Shown here in pieces: positions 1-5,958 of a DNA stretch of 5,958 nt. Position 1 is the first letter of the stretch, and each line of letters opens with the position of its first letter. A program made the position numbers and the translations under genes. Below the pieces are notes generated by a model. It saw only the letters and a program-made list of their open reading frames with translations, was not told where the DNA came from and did no database searches. Source of the stretch: an uncultured Clostridia bacterium (GTDB lineage: Bacteria > Bacillota > Clostridia > Christensenellales > Pumilibacteraceae); the NCBI GenBank assembly GCA_947589145.1, contig CANQCB010000081.1, positions 1 through 5,958 on the forward strand, written 5' to 3'.

Positions 1-1884
1 ACGGGCGCGCTTATAATGGGCAGAGCGAACATACGCAGCGCTTACAGAACGGGGCGCGGCGGGATCGTTATGCGCGCCAAGACCGAGATAGAGGAGTACC
101 AATCGAACGGCGGAACGAGACAGCGCATAATCGTGACCGAACTGCCGTATCAGGTAAATAAAGCGCTCCTCATAAAATCCATAGCCGACCTTGTGAAAGA
201 CAAGAAAATCGACGGAATAGCCGACGTCAAGGAAGAATCCGACCGCGACGGAATGCGCATAGTAATAGAAGTAAAGCGCGACGCGCAGGCGCAGGTTGTA
301 CTCAACACCTTGTTCAAACACACCAATATGCAGGTGTCGGGCGGTATCATATTCCTTGCCCTCGTTCACGGCGAGCCGAAAGTCATCAACCTCAAAGAAG
401 TTCTCGCATATTATCTCGAACATCAGCAGGAAGTGATCGAGCGCAGAACGAAATACGACCTCGAAAAGGCGGAGGAACGCGAGCATATCCTCGAAGGACT
501 TGTCAAAGCGCTTGCGAATATCGACGAAGTCGTCAATATAATCAAGACGAGCCGCGACAGATACGAGGCGGCGGAGCGATTGATGAGCACCTTCTATCTC
601 TCCGACAAGCAGGCCAACGCCATACTCGATATGCGTCTTGCGCGCCTGACCTCTCTCGAAGTGGACCAGCTCAAAAACGAACTTATCGACCTCGAAGCGA
701 GAATTGCCGATTACAAGGATATTCTTGCCAACCCGTCGCGCGTACTCGAAATAATAAAGACGGAAGCGACGGAGATAAAGGAAAAATACAACACGCCGAG
801 AAAGACCGAACTTTGCATAGATTACGACGAGATCGATATCGGCGACCTGATCGACAAAGAGGACGTTATCATTTCCATGACGCACTTCGGCTACGTCAAG
901 AGAATGCCCGTAACCGAATACAAGGCGCAGCACCGCGGCGGCAAGGGCGTGACCGCGCATAAGACCAAAGAAGAAGACTTTGTCGAGAACATTCTCACCA
1001 CGAGCACCCACGACAATTTGATGTTCTTTACGAACAAGGGGCGCGTATACCGCATAAAAGCCTACGAAGTGCCCGAAGCGGCTCGCGTGGCGCGCGGCAG
1101 AGCCGTGATCAATCTCTTGCAACTCTCGGAGGGTGAGAAAGTGACCGCGCTCATTCCCGTAAAAGACGACCAGACCAAGGGACACCTTATGATGGCGACC
1201 AAAAACGGTCTGATAAAAAAGACGGCGATCAACCAATTCGAGCGTATCAATAAGAGCGGCAAGATCGCCATTGCGTTGGGTGAGGACGACGAACTTATCA
1301 GCGTGCAATTCACGGGCGGCAGAGACGAACTGCTCATTGCGTCGTCGGCAGGCAAGTGCATAAGGTTCTCGGAAGAGGACGTGCGCGCCATGGGCAGAGA
1401 TACCTTCGGCGTACGCTCCATGCGCCTCGACGAGGGAGAGAGCGTGGTGGATATGACTGTCGTGCACGAGGGTTGCGAAGTCTTGACCGTGTCGCAGCAC
1501 GGCTACGGCAAGCGCACGGATATCGACGAATACAGATTGCAGTCGCGCGGCGGCAAGGGCGTTAAAGCGGGCATATTCAACGAACAAACGGGCGGGCTTG
1601 TAAATCTCAAACTCGTAGAACCCGACGAGGATATCATGCTCATAGCGGATAACGGCGTAATAATTCGTATGCACGTCAACGAAATTTCCAAAATCTCCCG
1701 CGACACGCGCGGCGTGCGCATGATGAAAATCAAGGGCGACGGGCAGGTCGTTTGCGTGGCGACAACGCCGTATGAACCCGACGACGAGGCCGACGAGGCC
1801 GACGGGACCGACGGCGCGGAAGAACCGACGCCGGACGACGGTTTCGACGGCGCAGACGATAACGGAGACGACAACAACGAATAA
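1..1884 (+). CDS. gyrA: DNA gyrase subunit A, C-terminal 627 residues (5' end outside window)
   Basis: GyrA is the DNA breakage-reunion and wrapping subunit of the A2B2 gyrase that introduces negative supercoils. The reading frame is open to the first base of the window, so the N-terminal part (about 200 residues, with the catalytic tyrosine and quinolone-resistance region) lies outside. Residues here are counted from the Met codon at 16. Visible in order are the tower segment beginning GRANIRSAYRTGRG; the coiled-coil and exit-gate region (about 130-265, with SDKQANAILDMRLARLTSLE); then a C-terminal beta-pinwheel of six repeats starting near residues 282, 332, 389, 436, 487 and 538. Blade 1 carries the GyrA box QHRGGKG (residue 305, bases 928-948) and blade 5 carries a second copy, QSRGGKG (residue 509, bases 1540-1560). 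The GyrA box, needed for DNA wrapping, argues for GyrA over ParC. The protein ends in an acidic tail (587-622). It is followed after 15 bases by an alcohol dehydrogenase gene. Confidence 0.97.
   Translation, partial: TGALIMGRANIRSAYRTGRGGIVMRAKTEIEEYQSNGGTRQRIIVTELPYQVNKALLIKSIADLVKDKKIDGIADVKEESDRDGMRIVIEVKRDAQAQVVLNTLFKHTNMQVSGGIIFLALVHGEPKVINLKEVLAYYLEHQQEVIERRTKYDLEKAEEREHILEGLVKALANIDEVVNIIKTSRDRYEAAERLMSTFYLSDKQANAILDMRLARLTSLEVDQLKNELIDLEARIADYKDILANPSRVLEIIKTEATEIKEKYNTPRKTELCIDYDEIDIGDLIDKEDVIISMTHFGYVKRMPVTEYKAQHRGGKGVTAHKTKEEDFVENILTTSTHDNLMFFTNKGRVYRIKAYEVPEAARVARGRAVINLLQLSEGEKVTALIPVKDDQTKGHLMMATKNGLIKKTAINQFERINKSGKIAIALGEDDELISVQFTGGRDELLIASSAGKCIRFSEEDVRAMGRDTFGVRSMRLDEGESVVDMTVVHEGCEVLTVSQHGYGKRTDIDEYRLQSRGGKGVKAGIFNEQTGGLVNLKLVEPDEDIMLIADNGVIIRMHVNEISKISRDTRGVRMMKIKGDGQVVCVATTPYEPDDEADEADGTDGAEEPTPDDGFDGADDNGDDNNE
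1774..1881 (+). other. Acidic C-terminal tail of GyrA, encoded by 9-bp near-repeats
   Basis: The last 36 residues of GyrA contain 18 Asp/Glu and no Lys/Arg. Four 9-base units at 1783-1791, 1792-1800, 1801-1809 and 1810-1818 are related (GACGAGGCC twice, then GACGGGACC and GACGGCGCG), so part of the tail probably arose by slippage or duplication. In E. coli GyrA an acidic C-terminal tail modulates DNA wrapping and supercoiling. A similar role here is inference. Confidence 0.75.
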
Positions 1885-1885
1885 A

Positions 1886-1892
1886 AGGGGAG
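1886..1892 (+). promoter_or_regulatory. Ribosome binding site of the alcohol dehydrogenase gene
   Basis: AGGGGAG lies 7 bases before the ATG at 1900, just after the gyrA stop codon (1882-1884). It fixes the ATG start. No terminator-like hairpin or clear promoter is visible in the 15-base gap, so translation is independently initiated while transcription probably continues from gyrA. Confidence 0.8.
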
Positions 1893-1899
1893 TGTAAAT

Positions 1900-3066
1900 A
1901 TGTTAGGCAATTTCACCTATAAAAACCCGACAAAATTATATTTCGGCAAGGACGCGCTTAACGGACTTTACGAGGAATTGCCGAAATACGGCAAGAACGT
2001 CTTGCTCGTATACGGCGGCGGCTCGATAAAGAAAAACGGAATTTACGACAAGATTGTCGCAATATTGCGTGCGAGCGGCAAGAATATTTACGAGGACGGC
2101 GGCGTTATGCCCAACCCGACGACGGAAAAACTCAAAGAGGGGATAGAGCGCGCAAAAAAGGCAAACGCGGACTTCATACTCGCCGTCGGCGGCGGTTCGG
2201 TGTGCGACTACGCAAAAGCCGTATCGATTTCCGTATATTGCGACGAGGACCCGTGGGACAAATATTTTCTGCGTTTCGAAGAGCCGACTTGTAAAATAAT
2301 ACCCGTGGGCTGCGTGCTTACCATGGTAGGAACGGGCTCGGAAATGAACGGCGGCTCGGTCATTACCAACCGCAGCCAACACTTGAAAATAGGTCACGTT
2401 TTCGGGGATGAAGTTTTCCCCAAATTCTCGGTACTCAACCCCGAATTTACTTACACATTGCCGAAATACCAGATGACGGCAGGCTTTTTCGATATAATGT
2501 CGCACATTCTCGAACAATATTTTTCGGGCGAGGACGACAACACTTCCGACTATATCATGGAAGGGCTTATGAAATCGCTCATACACAGTTCGCTTATCGC
2601 CGTGAAAAACCCGACGGACTATGAGGCGCGCAGCAACATAATGTGGACGGCGACGTGGGCGCTCAATACCCTTGTCGCAAAGGGTAAAACCACCGATTGG
2701 GAAGTGCACATGATAGGGCAGGCGGTAGGCGCATATACCGACGCCACTCACGGAATGACCCTTTCCGCCGTCTCCCTCGCATATTATAAGCATATTTTGT
2801 CGTACGGGCTTGCAAAATTCAAACGTTTCGCCGTCAACGTATGGGGCGTGAATCCGAGCGGCAAATCCGACGAAGAGACCGCCCTCGCGGGTCTGGCGGA
2901 AATGGAGAAGTGGATGAACGCCATCGGTCTGGTGATGAATATCCGCGACCTCGGCGTCACCGACGACATGCTCGACGGTATCGTGAAGGCGACCCTCATA
3001 ATGGACGGCGGCTACAAAGTCCTCACGAGCGACGACGTGCTGTCGATATTGAAAAACAGTTTATAA
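1900..3066 (+). CDS. Iron-containing alcohol dehydrogenase, YqhD/butanol-dehydrogenase type
   Basis: This is a complete 388-residue cytosolic enzyme, the usual length for the family (E. coli YqhD is 387). The family reversibly reduces aldehydes to alcohols with NAD(P)H and a divalent metal. The Rossmann-like N-terminal half has GGGS at 39-42 and AVGGGSVCDYAKA from 96, then GTGSEMNGG from 144. The all-helical C-terminal half carries the four metal ligands D198, H202, H270 and H284; the 14-residue gap between the last two histidines equals that of YqhD (H267/H281). Glycine, not aspartate, stands at the start of the first GGGS, where NAD-dependent FucO has Asp39. By family knowledge this suggests NADPH preference (inference). 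The closest recognisable group is clostridial butanol dehydrogenase (BdhA/BdhB) and YqhD; the natural aldehyde cannot be read from sequence. It lies 15 bases after gyrA and is closed by the hairpin at 3129-3172. Confidence 0.95.
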   Translation: MLGNFTYKNPTKLYFGKDALNGLYEELPKYGKNVLLVYGGGSIKKNGIYDKIVAILRASGKNIYEDGGVMPNPTTEKLKEGIERAKKANADFILAVGGGSVCDYAKAVSISVYCDEDPWDKYFLRFEEPTCKIIPVGCVLTMVGTGSEMNGGSVITNRSQHLKIGHVFGDEVFPKFSVLNPEFTYTLPKYQMTAGFFDIMSHILEQYFSGEDDNTSDYIMEGLMKSLIHSSLIAVKNPTDYEARSNIMWTATWALNTLVAKGKTTDWEVHMIGQAVGAYTDATHGMTLSAVSLAYYKHILSYGLAKFKRFAVNVWGVNPSGKSDEETALAGLAEMEKWMNAIGLVMNIRDLGVTDDMLDGIVKATLIMDGGYKVLTSDDVLSILKNSL

Positions 3067-3128
3067 AACGTGCCGCCCGAGATCCTTAACGGGAAGTCTC
3101 GTTATATCATTAAAAAACGCACTTTATG

Positions 3129-3176
3129 AAAATACGCCTCCGAAAATTGTCTGACTTTCGGAGGCGTGTTTTATTT
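3129..3176. terminator. Rho-independent terminator, probably bidirectional
   Basis: A perfect 12-bp stem, ACGCCTCCGAAA (3134-3145) with TTTCGGAGGCGT (3156-3167), encloses a 10-base loop. It extends through a T-G wobble and four A-T pairs to 3129/3172. On the plus strand it is followed by GTTTTATTT, terminating the alcohol dehydrogenase transcript. On the minus strand the exit sequence begins ATTTTCAT, so it can also end the convergent CobW-family transcript. The rest of the 225-base gap (3067-3291) shows only weak short inverted repeats and no convincing gene. Confidence 0.92.
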
Positions 3177-3186
3177 CGATATAAAT

Positions 3187-3291
3187 TTATGCGTAATCCC
3201 GAGCAAACGCAGGGCAGAGCGGGATCTCATAGCCGAACGATAACGGTTCGAGTATGACTTTCCGCCCCGTGGGCTTCGCGCGAGCCGCGAA
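3187..3291 (-). other. 34-codon open extension in frame after the GTPase UGA stop
   Basis: Past the UGA stop (3292-3294) of the CobW-family gene, the same frame stays open for 34 codons to a UAA at 3187-3189. It reads FAARAKPTGRKVILEPLSFG, then YEIPLCPAFARDYA. The main protein already ends about where I expect the family to end (FIGQNLDRAKIKADLDLI), so this is most simply untranslated 3' sequence. Readthrough or a recent nonsense change are less likely alternatives. A stop-free run this short is not rare by chance. Confidence 0.2.
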
Positions 3292-4548
3292 TCAAATCAA
3301 ATCGAGGTCCGCTTTTATTTTGGCGCGGTCGAGATTTTGCCCGATAAAAACGAGTTTTATCATACGGTCGCCGTATTTCGGGTCCCAATCGTGGGCAAAG
3401 CGCGCGTCCTGCGCGAGTAACATATCGATTTCGCGCGGCGGCATAGTCGCATACCAAGCGCCGTTTTCGGTCAGATATTTTTGTTTGCCCGCTTGCTCAA
3501 ATACGTAACTCATATTCCAATCGTCGTCGAAGAAAACGAGTCCTTTGGAGCGGATTATCGCTCTGCCGAAATCTTTATTCGCCCAATCCTCGAATTTAAG
3601 ACGGTCGAATGGGCGGCGGCGATAATACACATAAGTGCCGATCCCGTATTCCTCGGCAGTACCCTCGTCGTCGTTCTCTCCGATACCGTGCTCGTGGTGG
3701 TGATGGTGGTGTCCGTGCTCGTGCTCATGCTCGTGCTCGTCGTCATCGTCGTCATCATCGTGGTCGTCGTGGTCGTGGTGGTGCTCGTCCGCGTCCTCTT
3801 CGTTATCCGTGCGGTCGAATTCTTCCATCCAACCTGCCGATCCCATAGCTCTTTCGAAGTCGAACAGATCGGTATCGAGAATTTGTTTAAGATCGATTTT
3901 GCAATAGTTGGTGTCGAGGATAGCGGCGTGGGGTTGAAGTTTGCGAATGATAGCCTTTATATTTTTAAGTTGTTCCTCGGTGACCTCGCCGACCTTGTTA
4001 AGCAGCACGATATCGCAGAATTCGAGTTGTTGAATAATGAGGTTTTCGATATCCTCTTCGCCGCGCACTGCCTCGGTAAGCGTTTTGCCGCACCCGAATT
4101 CGTCGGCAAGACGGAGCGCGTCGGTAACGGACACGACGGCGTCGAGTTTGCAGAACTTAGGCATGCCTCGCTGAACGAATTGATCCTCGAGGTAGGTGAT
4201 GGTTTGCGCAATGGGAATAGGCTCGCAAATGCCCGAAGCCTCGATTAAAATATGGTCGAACTTGCCGGAATTTATAAGCGTACCGAGTTGTTCGATCAGG
4301 TCCTTTTTAAGCGTGCAGCAAATGCAACCGTTTTGCAGCGCGACGAGGTTTTCGTCTTTGCCGGCGACCACGCCGCCTTTTTCGATAAGATCGGCGTCGA
4401 TATTGACTTCGCCTATGTCGTTGACGATAACCGCCATTTTATAACCGCTCGCGTTTTTGAGCAGGTAGTTGATAAGGGTAGTTTTACCGCTTCCGAGATA
4501 TCCCGTTATAAGCGTAATCGGAACGGTCTTGACAAATTTACGTTTCAT
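3292..4548 (-). CDS. CobW/P47K (G3E-family) GTPase, putative metal chaperone with His-rich insert
   Basis: This is a 418-residue cytosolic P-loop GTPase of the SIMIBI/G3E class, which includes CobW, YjiA and the zinc chaperones ZagA/Zng1 and delivers metals to client proteins. Seen in the sequence: Walker A GYLGSGKT (16-23); the family metal site CxCC in GCICCTL (C75, C77, C78); the switch/Walker B segment EASGICEP (103-110); an NKxD-like motif at 184-187 that reads NKVG, lacking the expected Asp; a His/Asp/Glu-rich insert (256-288); and a CobW C-terminal domain (about 305-415, from YGIGTYVYYRRRPF to KLVFIGQNLD). The insert helps make it longer than a typical member of about 320-350 residues. 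ATG 4546-4548 has GGAGG 5 bases upstream. It converges on the alcohol dehydrogenase and diverges from rsmF. The metal (zinc, cobalt or nickel) and client are unknown; zinc is the best guess from His-rich relatives. Confidence 0.93.
   Translation of the reverse strand: MKRKFVKTVPITLITGYLGSGKTTLINYLLKNASGYKMAVIVNDIGEVNIDADLIEKGGVVAGKDENLVALQNGCICCTLKKDLIEQLGTLINSGKFDHILIEASGICEPIPIAQTITYLEDQFVQRGMPKFCKLDAVVSVTDALRLADEFGCGKTLTEAVRGEEDIENLIIQQLEFCDIVLLNKVGEVTEEQLKNIKAIIRKLQPHAAILDTNYCKIDLKQILDTDLFDFERAMGSAGWMEEFDRTDNEEDADEHHHDHDDHDDDDDDDEHEHEHEHGHHHHHHEHGIGENDDEGTAEEYGIGTYVYYRRRPFDRLKFEDWANKDFGRAIIRSKGLVFFDDDWNMSYVFEQAGKQKYLTENGAWYATMPPREIDMLLAQDARFAHDWDPKYGDRMIKLVFIGQNLDRAKIKADLDLI
3685..3783 (-). 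repeat. Low-complexity His/Asp/Glu metal-binding segment within the CobW-family GTPase
   Basis: Residues 256-288 comprise 16 His, 10 Asp, 5 Glu and 2 Gly. They include a run of seven Asp, four EH dipeptides and a run of six His. The coding DNA is a near-repetitive run of CAC/CAT, GAC/GAT and GAG codons, prone to length change by slippage. Such stretches in HypB, UreG/UreE and CobW-type proteins bind or store Zn, Ni or Co. Placement between the GTPase and C-terminal domains fits a flexible linker. Confidence 0.9.
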
Positions 4549-4553
4549 ACATG

Positions 4554-4558
4554 CCTCC
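4554..4558 (-). promoter_or_regulatory. Ribosome binding site of the CobW-family gene
   Basis: On the minus strand GGAGG lies 5 bases before ATG 4548-4546 and decides that start. A nearer ATG at 4553-4551 is out of frame and too close to the site. Confidence 0.85.
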
Positions 4559-4571
4559 GAGTTGTTCCATA

Positions 4572-4588
4572 ATATTTTACTAAAATAT
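4572..4588. promoter_or_regulatory. 17-bp AT-rich palindrome, possible operator
   Basis: ATATTTTACTAAAATAT is a perfect 8+1+8 dyad. It covers all but one base of the minus-strand -10 element (4584-4589) and the predicted transcription start near 4577, a position where a bound repressor would block the GTPase promoter. Symmetry continues imperfectly to 4569-4591. It does not match the Bacillus Zur consensus (TCGTAATNATTACGA type) as I know it. In AT-rich DNA a dyad could occur by chance. Confidence 0.45.
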
Positions 4589-4612
4589 AATACTAAAATC
4601 GCGCTTTGTCAA
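4584..4612 (-). promoter_or_regulatory. Sigma-A type promoter of the CobW-family gene
   Basis: On the minus strand a perfect -35 TTGACA (4612-4607), a 17-base spacer and -10 TATATT (4589-4584) lie upstream of the gene. The predicted start is near 4577, giving a leader of about 29 bases that contains the GGAGG site. Confidence 0.82.
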
Positions 4613-4627
4613 ATATAATCGCAAACC

Positions 4628-4656
4628 TTTACTTTTTGCCGCCGTTGTGTTATGAT
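4628..4656 (+). promoter_or_regulatory. Candidate sigma-A promoter of the rRNA methyltransferase gene
   Basis: TTTACT (4628-4633, 4 of 6 to TTGACA), a 17-base spacer and TATGAT (4651-4656, 5 of 6 to TATAAT). The expected transcription start is about 4662-4664, coinciding with the GTG start codon. Alternative -10-like TATAAT hexamers at 4614-4619 and 4586-4591 have poor -35 partners. Confidence 0.6.
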
Positions 4657-4662
4657 TGATTC

Positions 4663-5946
4663 GTGACGAAACTGCCCGAAAAATATCTGGAACGCATGCG
4701 CGCGACTCTCGGCGCCGAATTCGGCGCGTATCTCTCCGCGCTTGGCGAGCCGCCCGAAAAAGGCTTGCATATAAACACCGTCAAGTGCGACGAGGCCGTC
4801 GTGGACGAAGCGCTCGACCTTGAAAAAATACTCGGTAATTGCCGTCGGGTAAAAAACGGCGCGCCCACGCGTCACCCTTTTTACGCGGCAGGGCTTTATT
4901 ATATGCAAGAACCGTCTGCAATGCTTCCCGTGTTGTCTCTCGGCGATATAACGGGGCTGAACGTGCTCGATATGTGCGCCGCGCCCGGCGGCAAAAGCAG
5001 TCAACTTGCGGCAAAACTCGCCGAAAGGGGACTCCTCGTTTCCAATGAGGTCGAGGTCGGCCGCGCGCTCGTTCTCCGAGAAAACATAGTTCGAATGGGA
5101 TACAAAAACGTCGTCGTGACGAATATGCGCCCGAACGTCGTTGCCGATACCTTCGGCGGCTTTTTCGACGTCGCGGTCGTGGACGCGCCCTGTTCGGGCG
5201 AGGGCATGATGCGAAAAGAACCCGAGGCGGCGAGGAGTTGGTCGGAGGCGACCGTCAAAGCCTGCGCCACGCGCCAAAAGGAAATACTTGTCTGCGCCGA
5301 CAGGTGTTTGAAAGAGGGCGGCATATTGCTATACTCCACCTGTACGTTTTCCGAAGAAGAGGACGAGGAAGTCGTTGCCTTTGCGGAAAGCATGGGATAT
5401 TCCGTAATGGAAATTCCCAAAGAGATTTCCGCGCTCGGCAGGACGTGCGGCGGCGGAATAAAGTTATATCCCCACCTTTTCGGGGAAGGGCAATTTTTCT
5501 GCCTGCTCCGTAAAAATTCGGCGGCGAGTCGGGCGGCGCGGTTGAAAAAACCGTACTGCAACGCCGTCTCCGAGGTTTCGGAGATTCGGAAAATCGTAGA
5601 CGTAAGCGAAAATATCGCGAGAAAAAACGATATACTTTTCCTACCCGCGCTCAATTTCGACCTGCCTTGCCTTGTCAACGGCGTGCTCCTCGGCCGTATG
5701 GAAAAGGGTCGTTTCGTGCCCTCGCACCAACTCTTCACCGCACTCGGGAACCAAGTGAGGGAACGCGAGGACCTGCCGCTCGACGACGAACGCATAGCCG
5801 AATATCTCGCAGGCGAGGAAATAAAGGGCACGGCAAAGGGCTTTTGCGCCGTATCCGCAGGCGGCTATGTTCTCGGCGGCGGAAAGGGGAGCGGCGGCGT
5901 AATAAAAAATCATTATCCGAAATCTCTTCGCGAGCGCAGAGGGTAA
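4663..5946 (+). CDS. rsmF: RsmF/NOL1-NOP2-Sun family 16S rRNA cytosine-C5 methyltransferase
   Basis: This complete 427-residue SAM-dependent enzyme is predicted to make 5-methylcytosine in 16S rRNA near the decoding centre. E. coli RsmF acts on C1407, and homologues in other bacteria act on C1404 or several sites, so the exact base is uncertain. The N-terminal domain (1-90) has LPEKYLERM and a GLHINTV segment. The catalytic domain has motif I VLDMCAAPGGK (101-111), motif IV DAPCSGEG with C177, and motif VI STCTFSEEE with the presumed nucleophile C227. The PUA-like C-terminal domain ends in GGVIKNHYPKSLRERR, as in RsmF/YebU-type proteins with this extension. GTG 4663 is chosen because an in-frame TGA at 4657-4659 excludes anything earlier and the family's N-terminal LPEKYLERM would be lost from the next ATG at 4696. 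No Shine-Dalgarno sequence precedes it. It is divergent from the CobW-family gene. Confidence 0.95.
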   Translation: MTKLPEKYLERMRATLGAEFGAYLSALGEPPEKGLHINTVKCDEAVVDEALDLEKILGNCRRVKNGAPTRHPFYAAGLYYMQEPSAMLPVLSLGDITGLNVLDMCAAPGGKSSQLAAKLAERGLLVSNEVEVGRALVLRENIVRMGYKNVVVTNMRPNVVADTFGGFFDVAVVDAPCSGEGMMRKEPEAARSWSEATVKACATRQKEILVCADRCLKEGGILLYSTCTFSEEEDEEVVAFAESMGYSVMEIPKEISALGRTCGGGIKLYPHLFGEGQFFCLLRKNSAASRAARLKKPYCNAVSEVSEIRKIVDVSENIARKNDILFLPALNFDLPCLVNGVLLGRMEKGRFVPSHQLFTALGNQVREREDLPLDDERIAEYLAGEEIKGTAKGFCAVSAGGYVLGGGKGSGGVIKNHYPKSLRERRG

Positions 5947-5958
5947 CCAATCGCTTGA

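Noticed and set aside
1503..1916. A 137-codon minus-strand Ser/Pro-rich frame opposite the end of gyrA
   Set aside because: The Ser/Pro richness is the complement of the GyrA acidic-tail codons. There is no independent support for a gene.
1936..2793. A 285-codon open frame on the minus strand opposite the alcohol dehydrogenase gene
   Set aside because: It is wholly antisense to a gene with all family motifs. Its translation resembles no family I know, and it has no credible ribosome binding site or promoter.
3197..3231. Inverted repeat ATCCCG/CGGGAT in the convergent intergenic gap, considered as a second terminator or attachment site
   Set aside because: It has only six pairs around a loop of about 18 bases with no adjacent T-run. 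The strong hairpin at 3129-3172 explains termination for both strands.
3481..4248. A 255-codon plus-strand frame with a very hydrophobic Val/Leu-rich stretch resembling a membrane segment
   Set aside because: The hydrophobic run is the complement of the His/Asp/Glu repeat codons in the minus-strand GTPase. It is a shadow, not a membrane protein.
4586..4619. TATAAT hexamers at 4586-4591 and 4614-4619 as plus-strand -10 elements for rsmF
   Set aside because: Neither has a convincing -35 at 16-18 bases. The 4628-4656 pair fits better, though the 4614 hexamer remains a fallback if 5'-end data disagree.
5001..5831. A 276-codon minus-strand frame, and a 222-codon one at 4609-5277, opposite rsmF
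   Set aside because: Both are antisense to a gene with intact methyltransferase motifs. Their Ser/Arg/Pro-rich compositions are typical of shadow frames.

Overview
The window holds four protein-coding genes on roughly 50-55% GC DNA. It looks like a chromosomal stretch of a Gram-positive bacterium of the Clostridia/Firmicutes type. That placement is inferred from how closely the GyrA, butanol-dehydrogenase-like and RsmF-like proteins resemble Firmicutes forms as I remember them, and from purine-rich Shine-Dalgarno sites (AGGGGAG, GGAGG). I cannot name a genus. I see no RNA genes, insertion sequences, CRISPR arrays or phage genes.

Layout, left to right. (1) Positions 1-1884, plus strand: the 3' three quarters of gyrA (DNA gyrase subunit A), cut by the window edge, ending in an acidic tail. 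(2) 1900-3066, plus strand: an iron-type alcohol dehydrogenase of the YqhD/BdhA group, only 15 bases after gyrA with its own ribosome binding site and no terminator between them. (3) 3067-3291: a short convergent intergenic region with a strong, apparently bidirectional hairpin terminator. (4) 3292-4548, minus strand: a CobW/G3E-family P-loop GTPase with a long His/Asp/Glu-rich metal-binding insert. (5) 4549-4662: an AT-rich divergent promoter region with a near-consensus promoter for the GTPase, a 17-bp palindrome over its -10 element, and a back-to-back promoter for the next gene. (6) 4663-5946, plus strand: an RsmF-like 16S rRNA m5C methyltransferase with a GTG start and no visible Shine-Dalgarno site. 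The last 12 bases are non-coding as far as they go.

The genes do not form one obvious pathway. They cover topology control, aldehyde/alcohol redox chemistry, metal homeostasis and rRNA modification. The only plausible co-transcribed pair is gyrA-adh. The CobW gene and rsmF are divergent and could share regulation through the 114-base gap. I found no convincing undescribed multi-gene system. The points most worth a second look are the altered guanine-specificity motif (NKVG rather than NKxD) and metal-binding insert of the GTPase, the palindrome in its promoter, the possible leaderless start of rsmF, and a 34-codon open extension after the GTPase's UGA stop.
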